Shown one piece after another: positions 1-10,716 of a stretch of 64,000 nucleotides of DNA. The translations under genes were made by a program, and so were the position numbers. Source of the stretch: Chinchilla lanigera (taxonomy: Eukaryota > Chordata > Mammalia > Rodentia > Chinchillidae); contig NW_004955429.1 in NCBI RefSeq assembly GCF_000276665.1, positions 2,168,728-2,232,727 of the forward strand, written 5' to 3'. The stretch's first letter is position 1, and every line of letters starts with the position of its first letter. The notes below the pieces were generated by a model. It was not told where the DNA came from and ran no database searches. It saw only the letters and a program-made list of their open reading frames with translations.

Positions 1-42
1 TAAAATAAAAAAAAAAAATTTAAAAAAAATTTAAAATAAAAT
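1..42. repeat. A/T-only low-complexity tract
   Basis: The first 42 bases are almost only A with T triplets. It may be the A-rich flank of the LTR fragment that follows, or the tail of an element cut by the window edge. Confidence 0.8.
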
Positions 43-240
43 ACCTAAGATAATCAACTTATGAAGAGAAAAGGCTTACTCTGGCTCACAGTGTTAGAGG
101 TTCCAGGCCACAGTGCATTGGTCTGCTTGCTCCAGGCCTGCAGCAAGATAGCACATCACAGGAAAAGTGTGTGCTCAAGCAAAAACTAAAGAAGTGCTGG
201 GAGATGTGAGCATCATAGGCTTGATCCCCAGGACCTCCCC
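43..240 (-). mobile_element. MaLR-type LTR fragment
   Basis: The + strand reads TACCTAAGATAATCAACTTA, then AGAAAAGGCTTACTCTGGCTCACAG. This is the antisense signature of the LTR family also present at 28081-28440 and 63457-64000, which share the blocks AAAATACCTAAGA and GGCTCACAG. No reading frame is retained. Orientation is inferred from that shared antisense pattern. The family name is by recall and could be another ERVL-type LTR. Confidence 0.5.
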
Positions 241-3200
241 TGACCAAAAAAGAAACACAAAGTACACTTTTCAAACTATTTAAAATAAATCATTGACTGC
301 TTTTGAAATTGCATTATTTTACAACTTTTTAGCTCTGTTAGAGTGAAAGAAGATGGTACCTTTAAATAATGGGAACTTTCTCTAGTAAAATTTGCATAGT
401 GACTAAGATTTTGGTGGTAAGTATGCATTTTTAGATACACCCTGTAAATTTCACTTTCCTGTTGATATCTCCCTTGCACCATCTAGCACAATTTTAGAAA
501 GCCATCATTTTCTTTACCCTTTCATTTGTGACATTGCCTCAGCAACCTATATTTAAAGTCAACGCTAACCTCCTCCCACAAATATAACCTGGTAAAGAAG
601 AAAGTAATATTCAAAGAATTGTCAGATAACTTATCCATTAAGAAATACAGATATGTTTGTATTCAAACTCGAGCTTCATAAGTTTGAGTCACTAAGAAAT
701 TCAGCGATTTAATGAGAAACAAACCAGTTAAGAAAGTAAGCTGTTGAGGAGGATGAATAAACATATTAAGCAATGTGGCAAAGAAATAGAACATGGAGAT
801 TCCTAAGATATAAGGCTCAGAATTTGAATTTCATGTGGGATGGGCTTTGCCAGAGAGATTTTTTAGATTCAATATGTCGTTTTAATTAAATTACAACTCT
901 GAATTAGACATAAATCGACTAAACCCACTTTGGTTTCATTTTTAGCACAAAGAGCCTATCATCTTTTGCATTTCATTGAGAGCTAATTAAATATGGATTT
1001 ACAGCTCATGGTACCTTGAAAGACAGGAGGACTTTCCAAACTTGCTGACCTATTGGGAAGAGAGCTATTTTGAGTATAATAACTGAATGTCAGACATTTG
1101 CTGCGGCATGCTGCTTCTCAAAGCTAAATTTGTTTCTGGGTTTGTAAACACATCTTATAAAACTCTCATTGTCTTAGTGTCTCATAGTAACAGTGTAAAT
1201 TCACCACAAACTGAAAGTCTCTGTTTGCCTCCAACACTATTTCAACACAATGGTTTCTGTTCTCTCCCTTTCCAGACTCTTCCTTCCTTAGCATTCCTGT
1301 TGGATCAAGCAGAGAAGTAAGGGCACAAGCCATTTCCTCGCTGGGACAACTCTCCCTCCCTCTGTCCTCAGCAAAAATTTGCTGTGGAGCATTTTCAATT
1401 CTGGTTGCGAATTCGTAAATATAATTGAGCTGAGTTTCTCAAATGCCTTGAAAACCAAAGTGCCAGTGTCATTGCCTAATCACTACCAGTTCCCTGGAGG
1501 TGCCCGGCTGCCCTTAGCAAGGCATTTAACACTTTCAGGGTAGAGAAAAGAAATACACCAAATAAAGTTGTCAAGTTACTTCTTTCCACATCAAAGTCAC
1601 AGAAGAGTGCTCTCGTGGAAATAATGGGTCAAGGGATATGAGAAGAAAAAACAGTCCTCTTCAGTGACAGTAATAATGGAAATTAAATACAATGAAACAT
1701 TTTTTAAAGATTGTTCTTGTAGATCTTGGGAGGGGAATGGCAGCCCAGAAGCAGACAGCAGGATTATCTGTGCAGAAGCTGGAGGCCAGAGTATTCTTCC
1801 TGGCTTTTCCATGCCTCCCCCACAGCTTTGGAGAGACTGCCTATGAGCAAAACATGTTTGGATTTTTAAAAAATGACTAAGAAATTCATCAAAAAAGTTT
1901 TGATTGGAGAAGATAGACTTTGTCAAGGACCTATTTTGAATGGAGAAAATTGAAGCACAGGATATTTGATATAGTGTGAATAAGAAGGACACACGAAGTG
2001 CTTGGAAGAAGTCTTGGAAATATCTTTTGTGGAAGGGACCCTTTTTCTATCAGTTGGAAGCATCCTGGGCCAGCTTCATTGAACTTGGTTCTAAGGGACA
2101 AAATCATCAAAATGCATGAGTCAGTTGTTCAGTGGTTTTGATTTTATACTCAGACACATCCCAAAAATACTGCTTTTGCTTCCTCATTATATATAAATAA
2201 ATAAAAACTCCCTTCTGGAACTCAGGGCATTGCTTGCACCCGAAAATGGAATCTAATCATACGGTATACAATCTGTTGCTATTTAGTTACTGACGTCCCC
2301 GTTCTGGGCCTGGGGGGACAGGAGCTGCTCTCTCAGACTTCACCCCCCAAAAGACATGAGATCATCACAGCAAACTCCTCCTCTGTGGCTGGAATATGAT
2401 CCCAGTGGCAGGATGTCTGGTGTTGCTTTCCAACACCACCAGACAATTGCGCCCTTGTTCTCTCTTATAGGAATAAAGCAGTGTTAAAGCTGGCCTTTAC
2501 CATGCGGCTTCCCACAAAGGTGATATGGTTAAATCCATGAGATGATTCCCTAGGGAACTTGGAGCTACTTTTATTGTTCTGGATTTTGAAACTAAAACCA
2601 GATTCCCTTAGGAGGAACTGTCTCTGTTGACCTAGTAGCAAGTACAAAACACGGGGACCCCATAGCACATGGATAGCAACACATTCGAGTTGAGACACGA
2701 GCCACATTTGGGCCAGATGCCCTTTATCAAAGTGATAGCTTCAGTGATGGTAAAGGGACATCAACTTTACCTGTTTCCTTTGGAAACTGGAATCAAAACA
2801 AGCTCTTACTCCAGACTCACCACTGGAGAAAACATGTTTGTCTCTCCTCTCTTACTAACTGAGGTGTTAGTGTTCCTTTCCCCTCTCTGCCCACACCATG
2901 ATCTGAGCCAAATTCTTCAAATCGGGGGTATCTCCACAGCCTTGGGAAACCCCAACACTTCCAGAGAATCTGAGGCAGGCTGAGGTCAAACCACAGCCTG
3001 TCACAGAACCCCACCCTATTGGAACCATTTTTGTTCAAGAAGGAGCCACGGGATACATTTTGGAGCTGAGGTAGGAGATTTCCACCATGACTCCCACTGG
3101 CTTTCTAGACCCCAGTGGAAATAGCTGGCTCAGCAAGAGTCTGAAATATTAGACTAGCTGTGGTTTGTCCTGCCCTGGTCTCTGCAGAACATTTTTGGCT

Positions 3201-4846
3201 CTTTGCAAGGGTGTCATGAGTCATGCATTTCACAAGCATTTTTTAAAAAGAGGAAACGCCTCCCTCCTAGAAATGTGATTCTCCTATGAAAAGAGACTGT
3301 GTCAAAACACTAGTAGCTCATCCACTCACTGTACACCTTTCCTTCTTCCTCCTGAATCTATGCTATAAACAGGACTTAACTATTAGAAGCCTAAAACACC
3401 AGTTGTCTTATAATAAATCACAAAATCAAATTCTCTTTGAGCTTAGAGAATTTCAGTCAAATCAGCACCAACCTTCATAGTAAGGATTAGGTCCCAGGAC
3501 AAAGGAAACCTAACCTGCTTTGTGAGTTTAGAGAGAAAAAAAGTGCTGTAGCTGAATTAAAACAAAATAAAAAAGGAAGGATGAAAAGGTCTGCACCTTG
3601 ACTACTGTAATACGAATGTTTTGAGGGGATGGAGCGTTGCTTTGCTCCCCCAAATTATCATTTTGAGCAACAGATTCATAACCCAGTTACTTTTGCATAA
3701 TATTATCTCTTTGTTAGTTTGATTCTTGACAACTCTCCAGAGCAAAAAAAGCAATTGGCAAGTTATATATAGTCTACGTTTTCCCTGCATGATCAAATTT
3801 CAGGTTCTCATTGCCCACAACCCTGCTTTTCTTTCCTGTGTACCCCAATCAGTCTCTCTATCCCCACGTTTGCCTCTCACTGATGCTGAGAGTTTTCTCC
3901 CAAACAAAAAGAGGCACAAGAGTCAGTCAGATGTGGTAGGGACTGTTTTTGGTTAGATGATTCAGCCAATTTTTGTGGATTTCTCAAGATGCTTTCTGAA
4001 ACTCAGTTGAAAAATACCTGTGTGATCTTGTAACAAATTAAACAAAAAAAAAAAAAAACACTGAGTGCTGCTTGCCTCCTTGAATAGAGGAAACCACAAC
4101 CCTGATTCACAGTGACTTTCTCTAGCAGGAGACAAGCCCAAGATCATGGGTTAAATGCGAACTTACAAGCTCCAACTCTCCCGGTTCTTTTCAGAGGTTT
4201 ATTAAAGGTAGAAGGAGGATTGAACATGTTTTTAATAACCCTAAAGTTCATTACAACAAAATGATTTTAAAGGCTTTAGGAAACATGTCCCGTTTCCAGG
4301 CGACTGTGCCAAAATGTATTGACTGCATTTGTTTGCTTTGTTTTGCCATCTTTAGTTATAAATGAATGGGGGATGGGCGACGCTTCTTCAGTTTTTGTTT
4401 TGTTTTAATTTCAGGAGCTAAGTGAGCCCTCAATACATATTTTCTTTAGCAATGAACAAAAATGATTCATAGGTTTTGCTGAAGACTATTTTCTTTCCGA
4501 CTGCACACACCCACATTTCTTTGGTGGCTTACTCATGGAGCAAAACAATAAGCACCGAATCTGTTTTTCACCAAACCAAGATTCCTTGCCAGGCTTTTCC
4601 CAGCATACTTCATGCAAATGGAATTTGCAGCACTCCCACTCTTTGTCCTTGTTGTTATTATTGTTGATGTTGTCGTTGGGTGTTTTCCTCTGTACTGAAA
4701 AAGAAGGATAAATCTAGGCTTTCACTTTATCTCTTGGGGAACTAACAAAACAAAGAAATATGTATTTCCAGCAAGCACAGCCCTGCCCAGCTCTATGATG
4801 TAGTCTATCCTACCATCATTCACAAGCTGTATACTATGCTCATTCA

Positions 4847-4847
<1 letters not shown>
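241..4847. other. Long stretch with no recognisable gene or repeat
   Basis: I see no exon with convincing splice sites, no RNA gene and no repeat I can name. ORFs here are at most 131 codons and resemble nothing known. Around 860-1010 the sequence is AT-rich with homeodomain-type motifs (TTAATTAAATTAC, GCTAATTAAATATGG) and no repeat signature, which is the look of a conserved noncoding element. That remains an inference. A 15-A run at 4048-4062 is the only low-complexity feature. Confidence 0.5.

Positions 4848-4878
<31 letters not shown>
4848..4878. repeat. (CA)n microsatellite
   Basis: An uninterrupted AC dinucleotide run of 31 bases, ending ACATATG. A short cysteine/valine ORF on the minus strand over it is an artefact of the repeat. 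Confidence 0.97.
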
Positions 4879-4881
<3 letters not shown>

Positions 4882-5734
4882 GAACACACACTTCCCTTCT
4901 GCATGATAGCTCCATCCCTCTACCACTGGGAAGGTTATTTTCAAGCTTTCTGAAAAATGTTCCGTCCTGTGGGATAGATTTTGAAATATGAATTCACAAT
5001 TTTTCTGAAGACTCACAATTACAATGCTATTTGCTTGCTCTCGTTAAGGGTGTTCCATTGTTATTATTACTACTATTCCTCTTTCTGAAACTAAAATTTC
5101 TGCTTCAGAGAATTCCTGAGTTGTAAGGAATGCACGGACACGGGAACTTTCAGCACACTGAGAAAAGGAAAGGCACTATGTGTTTTGCCAAAAACCATCT
5201 GACATTTCCTGTTTTCCAAGTCTCCGATGTAACTTTACCTTTTGGGGTCAAATTTTCTCTGCTACTGAGAATTGGCAGCTTTCTGCTCCTGCTACTCCAT
5301 TTCTTTAAGGACTTATGAATGAAGTCCAATCGGCTTATAAAAAATAAACAAATGCCTTTTAACATACCTCCTTATAAGCTAAATTCATTCAGTTTGAAAC
5401 TGTATGCATTCCATTTCCCTTTAATTATTTATCAGTTTAGTATAAACATGAAAAAAGCTCAAACAAGAATTTCAATTTACCCTTAAACATAGACAAATAA
5501 TTTCAGACATTCAGTATTCTGTGAACAACTAAAAAGTTTTATTAAACATCTTACATTTAAGATGAGTTAATGCCTTAAGGAGCTATATATCATGATTTTC
5601 TTTCTATATGATCTTTATCCATATATGAATGTTAGAAAATATAACATATAAATATATAAAATATAATAATATTATATAGCCCTATAGGGAAAAATCACAA
5701 ACACATAGATATTATATTTTAAAAACTAAATCTA

Positions 5735-5832
5735 GGCCAGGGATATAGCTCAGTGGCACAGGACCTGACTGGCAAGTGCAAGGTCCTGAGTTCGATTCTA
5801 AGTATGAAAGAAAATAAATAAAATAAATAAAG
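5735..5832 (+). mobile_element. ID-like tRNA-derived SINE with 14-bp target-site duplication
   Basis: The body starts GGCCAGGGATATAGCTCAG and contains the polymerase III B-box-like GAGTTCGATTC, then an A-rich tail (AAATAAATAAAATAAATAA). The flanks are an exact 14-bp direct repeat AAAAACTAAATCTA at 5721-5734 and 5833-5846. Those duplications show L1-mediated retroposition and rule out a tRNA gene. The body differs from the better copies at 24834 and 46931, so this is an older or variant copy. Confidence 0.9.
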
Positions 5833-5846
5833 AAAAACTAAATCTA

Positions 5847-6715
5847 ATGAGTCCTTAAAGATCAAAAAATATATACTTTGCTTATAAACAGAGAAACAAT
5901 GGCAAATTCAAACTCTCAGTGACATCAAATTGGATTCTATCATTGTCAAATATATTATCACCCTACTCTCCTTCAAATCTCCAATCAATAATAATACTAA
6001 TTTTAGTTGAAATATATCTTTATGAACAAGACCACCTACTCTAAAAATTTCATCCATCTACCTTACAGTTTAAAATGGAAACTGCATATTTTTCCTAAAA
6101 TATCACCCTATAAATATCCTGGAAAATATTCAGATGTGCCACATATTGTTAAAGCCATACAGGTGCTATAGATAGTGGTTTGGTTACTTCCATGCATGTG
6201 TTTAAAAAGCAGAAAAGCCAAGTCTTCTGCCAACCAACAAGCTGGAGCGACCATGGATTGTCTCACTTGTATTCCATCAGTCTTGTCTCCTGTACAGGAT
6301 TCCAAGTGTAAGCTGTAATCAGTTTTTACAGGCCCCCAATTTATATATACACTCACATTCCTCAAGCTGAGCTTTTATTCCTGAAGTTTGTATAAGGCCT
6401 AATTAAATTTTTGTAGGCAACATCTGAAAGACTCCCTGCCCTAACTTCTATGAAGATGAAGGGCTGTTTCATGCTGCCCTCATGGAGCATCAGCAGCAAA
6501 GTTAGGACTCATCGGATCAGGATTTCTGTTGCTGCCTGTAGGCATCAGATTGTCCTGTACCAGGAGAGTTGATAATGAGGAAGTGACTTTTTAAAATGCA
6601 TATCAACTTTATAGTTCTAAGACCATCATACCAGTATCTTCACCTTGCTGTTCAGAAACCAAGAATTTGAAAAGTAAATACATCATTGCTAATACTTTAG
6701 TGTGTTCTTTATTAG
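5847..6715. other. AT-rich stretch with nothing recognised
   Basis: AT-rich unique-looking sequence. A minus-strand ORF of 85 codons at 6108-6365 has no recognisable domain. Confidence 0.4.
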
Positions 6716-7290
6716 CCATGTTACTGGATCAGGGGTCTTGTCCAGGTTCTTGGTGTCCTGAACAAAGAATTGAATGGGACCCTCAAAAGGGCAGCAAGAT
6801 TAAAGATTTACTGAAAATGAAAGTACGTTCCACCAGGTAGGAGCAGGCCAGCAAGGAAAGCTCATGGCTCCAGGAGACTTGGGTTGGAGATTTAAGCACT
6901 AGGGCTTGGAATGGTGTTTGAGGGTTGGACTGAAGTTTTGTTCTTGTCAATGAGTGGTTTCACTTTGCCTTCCATCAGAGGTGGCCTTTTTGGAGGAACT
7001 GTACGTGGCACCCAAAGCCCAACATTAGAAGGGGAGGTGTCAAAACAGCCTCGCTAGTAGCAATTAGAGCCCTATTTCACCAAGTATTGCACATGCAGAG
7101 ACTTACCATGTACGAGCTGAGTTATCTGATTACTTTGTACTTTTAAATTTATACCAGGATATCCGGGACCTGGGTTAAGGTTTAACTCAGAAGGTGGATC
7201 TAGCCCTGAAAGTAGGCTCCAAGGCAACCTGGTCCCCTCTCTTTGGCAGTCTACAGCTGCCTCTTGCCTCAGTCGTACATACAACTCAAG
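6716..7290 (-). mobile_element. Possible ERV1-type LTR (solo)
   Basis: Read on the minus strand, the element ends with TTTGTTCAGGACACCAAGA, then CCTGGACAAGACCCCTGATC and a terminal AACA. This is the R/U5 end typical of gammaretrovirus-like (ERV1) LTRs. Upstream on that strand lies a CAGTAAATCTTTAATC stretch that could be a poly(A) region. No internal gag or pol sequence is visible on either side, so it would be a solo LTR. The far boundary near 7290 is a guess. Confidence 0.4.
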
Positions 7291-8439
7291 TAAATTCCAG
7301 AACTCTACAGTCACATATGCTCCAAGTGCAGTTTGGCTGATTACAAAGCCAGCACAGAGAAAGAGGGAAAAGTATCAACCTCAAGAAATCAGTATTCAGA
7401 CAGACGAAAGGTGAATACGTGGTTATGAGATCTTCAGAAAGGTTTTCTCTCCAACAACACACAGAAATTAATTTGTGACTTTTATTCTTCAAGCACTTAC
7501 GCTTCCATGTGTCATTCTTTCCTTCCTGGTGAAAACCTGACAACCATTTGCCTTATCAAAGCCTAGAGAGGTGAAAGAAATCAATGAGATAATGCTTAAA
7601 ATCTATTTTTGAAAATATCATGTAAGTGCAATTCTGTCACCATGGATCTGTGAGACTGTAGATGGGAACAACTAGGCACACATGTGAGTAAAACTCCACA
7701 CTGATTTAACCTTAAATGAGGGCTTTATTTTTCAACCACTGATAACTTTTTATCCTTAAACACACACTCACATGCATACACACAGAGAGAATTAAAAAAT
7801 AAATTTCAGAATAGGTGAAATCACCACTCTCATATAGGTATCAAAGGACAACATGTTTAAAGATTTATTTAATTGGTATGGTGTGAGGGAACCAAGCAGA
7901 AGTTACAACCTTCTAAAAGGAAAATCAAACAGCACATAATGTAGACAGGGTAAAGGAATGATGAGATTAATTGGAAATGAAGACATAGTAGAAAGAAATA
8001 AAGAGGATGAGGGAAAAACATCAATTAGATCGCTACTAGAAAGAACAGAATTTACATATATGCTGGTTACCCATAATTTATAAATGACTGCAAAAAAAAA
8101 AAAAAACTCCAAGGTAATTCACAGGATTAAAATCTGATAATCCTGAAGGCATAGTTTTCTACTGAGACAAAAAATTTTTGCTATACGTATGAGAATATAT
8201 ACACGTTTTAGACCAGAGATTGATAGTTTCCTTGGAAGATAGCTATGAACATTTTTCTGTGACTCGTTGGGTGCTACACAACACAGATAAGAAGTTACTA
8301 AAGAAACTATCTGGGCACAACATCTGAAATGTTTATTATTTGGTCCCTTAAAGGAAAAAAATGTTGGCTTTTGTATCAGTACATAGCACTGTAAAGTATA
8401 TTTAAATAATTACACATTTTTTAAAATTTATGAGCCTGC
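7291..8439. other. Stretch with nothing recognised
   Basis: No repeat or gene signature apart from a 14-A run at 8093-8106. A 69-codon minus ORF at 7903-8112 starts inside that poly-A and is not credible. Confidence 0.4.
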
Positions 8440-9000
8440 AGTTAGAGTACCAGCATCCCCATAACAGTGGGATTCTTCTTAGCCATGGACATTTGTGTCT
8501 ATGAGCCAACACTTATGACTATTATCAATATGAGCTGCTACACAAACCCAGGCTGCTACCAACCTATGGGGAATGTCCACCCACCTGGAGAATCTCTACT
8601 CTGGGTCCTGAAAAGATGCTCTTGACCTTTCAGCTTCTAGTCTTCTATCCTAGGCCTTGTCCTTGGACCTTGTCCTTAAGAACAAGAATCCCACTAACTC
8701 AGTTAGCAAGATTCCTCCACCCTTAGTAGCTTGTTCCAGAGCTAAACAAGTTCCTCTTCCCTGCAACCAGTCAAAATCTGATTATCACAGTGTGCTTTCA
8801 GAGATTCCTTTCTTGTCTGTATATAGATTCCTTACCCTAAATTTTCCACCTCGTAATTTTTCCATTTGCTGTATCCCACCTTACCCCTTGGCTATAAACC
8901 ATAATATTTCTTTGTTGTTTTTGAAGATGAGCACAGTGTCTCTCTTCTACTTCAAATCTTCGATGCAGCAGTACTTCATTGATTAAAATTTTTTATTATA
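8440..9000 (+). mobile_element. Possible degenerate LTR
   Basis: From 8880 the sequence shows CCTTGGCTATAAACC, a TATA-like box, followed about 100 bases later by ATTGATTAAAATTTTTT, a poly(A)-signal-like segment. That spacing resembles the U3/R part of an ERV LTR. The 5' boundary and family are not resolved. A 109-codon + strand ORF at 8657-8986 lies inside and has no recognisable domain. Confidence 0.25.
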
Positions 9001-9196
9001 TTAAAAAGTGTCAGAATAGATTTTTCTTTAATTATAAGAATACTTGGGTAATTTGTGAATCATAGGATGGCACAAACTATTTGTCCTCAAGTGTATGGAA
9101 GATAGGTAAGGAACTGAACACCTCTGTTATATTTACTTTTCTCTATTTTTCATTTCACTGAAGAAAAAAGGACTAGTTCTAAAATCTCCCAAAGAT

Positions 9197-9610
9197 TGTG
9201 AAGGTTAATCTTCAATGCCAATTAGATTGTGCTAGAAATACCTTGAGAAGTGATTGGATTTGAAAATACTAACCTTGTCTATGGATTAATCCATTCATAG
9301 CTTAATGGCTAAATGGATCATTAGTAGGCAAGGCCTAGTTGGAGGAAGTAAGTCACTAGAGCATGACTTTGAATAGTATAATATTACATGGTTCTTTCCA
9401 ACCTTCTCTGCTTCCTGGCTGTTGGGAGCTGAGCAGCTTTCCACTTCCATGCCCTTCCACCATGAGGTTGTTGCCTCCTCACAGGCCTAAAAGCAATGAA
9501 TCTGGAAAAACCATGAACGAACACCTCTGAAACCATGAACCTAACTAAATCTTTCTTTCTTCAGGTTGTTTTTCTCAGATATTTAGTCACAGTCATGAAA
9601 CAAAATAACA
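9197..9610 (+). mobile_element. MaLR/ERVL-type solo LTR
   Basis: The sequence starts TGTGAAGGTTAATCTTCA and runs through AAGGCCTAGTTGGAGGAAG, CTCTGCTTCCTGGCTG, CTCTGAAACCATGAACC and AGATATTTAGTCACAGTCA to AATAACA. That order is the sense version of the antisense LTRs at 28081 and 63457, and related to 39740-39998. TG...CA ends fit an LTR. No internal region follows. The flanking 5-mers do not match, so the target-site duplication has decayed. Confidence 0.6.
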
Positions 9611-9704
9611 CAAAAATGTTACTGAGATTATGAAGGTCAAAAATGAAGACCCTATCTTCATGAAGCCTCTTCCAGTTGTCCTTATGAGAGTGACATTATC
9701 TTTA

Positions 9705-9772
9705 AACCCTCCATGGCAATCCCTAACACATTACCACGAACCCTCCACGACAATCCCTAACACATTACCATG
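9705..9772. repeat. 34-bp direct tandem duplication
   Basis: Two adjacent 34-base units (9705-9738 and 9739-9772), each starting AACCCTCCA and ending CACATTACCAYG, differ at about four positions. The second copy ends in ACCATG, which is where similarity to the RPLP0 start codon begins. Confidence 0.9.
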
Positions 9773-10716
9773 AAGACAGGGTGACCTGGAAATCCAACTT
9801 CCTTAAAAATCATCCAACTTTTGGATGGTTAACCAAAATGCTTCATTGTGAGAGCAGACAACATGGGCTCCAAGCAGATGCAGCAGATAGCACAGAGCTG
9901 TCCAAGGGAAGACCCTGGTGCTGATAGGCAAACACATCATTATTCACAAGGTCATCTGAGGGTAATGGGAAACAACCCAGCTCTGGAGATACTATTGCCT
10001 CACACCCAAGGGGATGAGGGCATTTTGTTCACCAAGGAGGACTTTGCTGAGATCAAGGATAGGCTGCTGGCCAATAAGATACCAGCTGTTGCCTATGCTG
10101 GTGCCACTGTACCACATGAAGTCCCTGTACCATATCAGAACACTGGTCTGGGGCCTGAGAAGACTTCCTTCTAGTATTTAGGTATCACCATTAAAATCTC
10201 CAGGGATACCATTGAAATCTTGAGTGATATGCCCTTGACTAAGACTAGAGACAAAATGGGATCCAGTGAAGCTACCCTGCTGAACATATTGACCATCTCC
10301 CCATTCTCCTTTGAGCTGATCATGAGCAGGTGTCGACAATGGCAACATCTACAACACTGAAGTGCTTGACGTTACAGAGGAAGTTCTGCATTCTCGCTTT
10401 CTGAAAGGCAGCTGCAATGCTGCCGGTGTTTGCCTGCAGATTGGTTACCCAAGTGTTGTATCTATGCCCCATTTTATCATCAGCGGTACAAGTAGGTCCG
10501 TCCTGGCTTTGTCTGTGCAGTGATTAAACCTGCCCACTGGTTGGAATGGTCCAGGCCTGCTAGCCTGATCCATCTGCATTTGTGGCTGCTGTCCCCGTCA
10601 CTGAAGCCACCACAGCTGCTCCTGCTGCGGTGCCCTCCCCAGCCACAGTTGAAGCCAAAGAAGAGTTGAAGGAGTCAGATGAGGATATGGGATTTGGCGT
10701 CTGGCTGATTACCAAA
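9770..10716 (+). pseudogene. RPLP0: Processed pseudogene of ribosomal protein P0
   Basis: An intronless, full-span but broken copy of the large-subunit stalk protein uL10/P0, which anchors P1/P2 at the ribosomal GTPase centre. After a damaged start (ATG at 9770, then GACAGGGTGACCTGG), recognisable peptides follow in order: [49 protein letters not shown], the EVLD...TEE..HSRFL...VCLQIGYP block, the Ala-rich hinge [19 protein letters not shown] and the acidic P-protein tail ESDEDMGFG. Stops and frameshifts interrupt it: the longest frame (9848-10174) ends after EKTSF, and the tail lies in another frame. The final residues are altered (VW instead of LFD). The 3' UTR similarity soon fades and no poly-A tail is seen, so it is an old retrocopy. 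It cannot encode P0. Confidence 0.95.

Noticed and set aside
9705..9772. CRISPR-like direct repeats
   Set aside because: Only two contiguous units without spacers in a mammalian genome.
9848..10174. Functional 108-residue protein
   Set aside because: It is the middle of a broken RPLP0 retrocopy, with stops and frameshifts on both sides.
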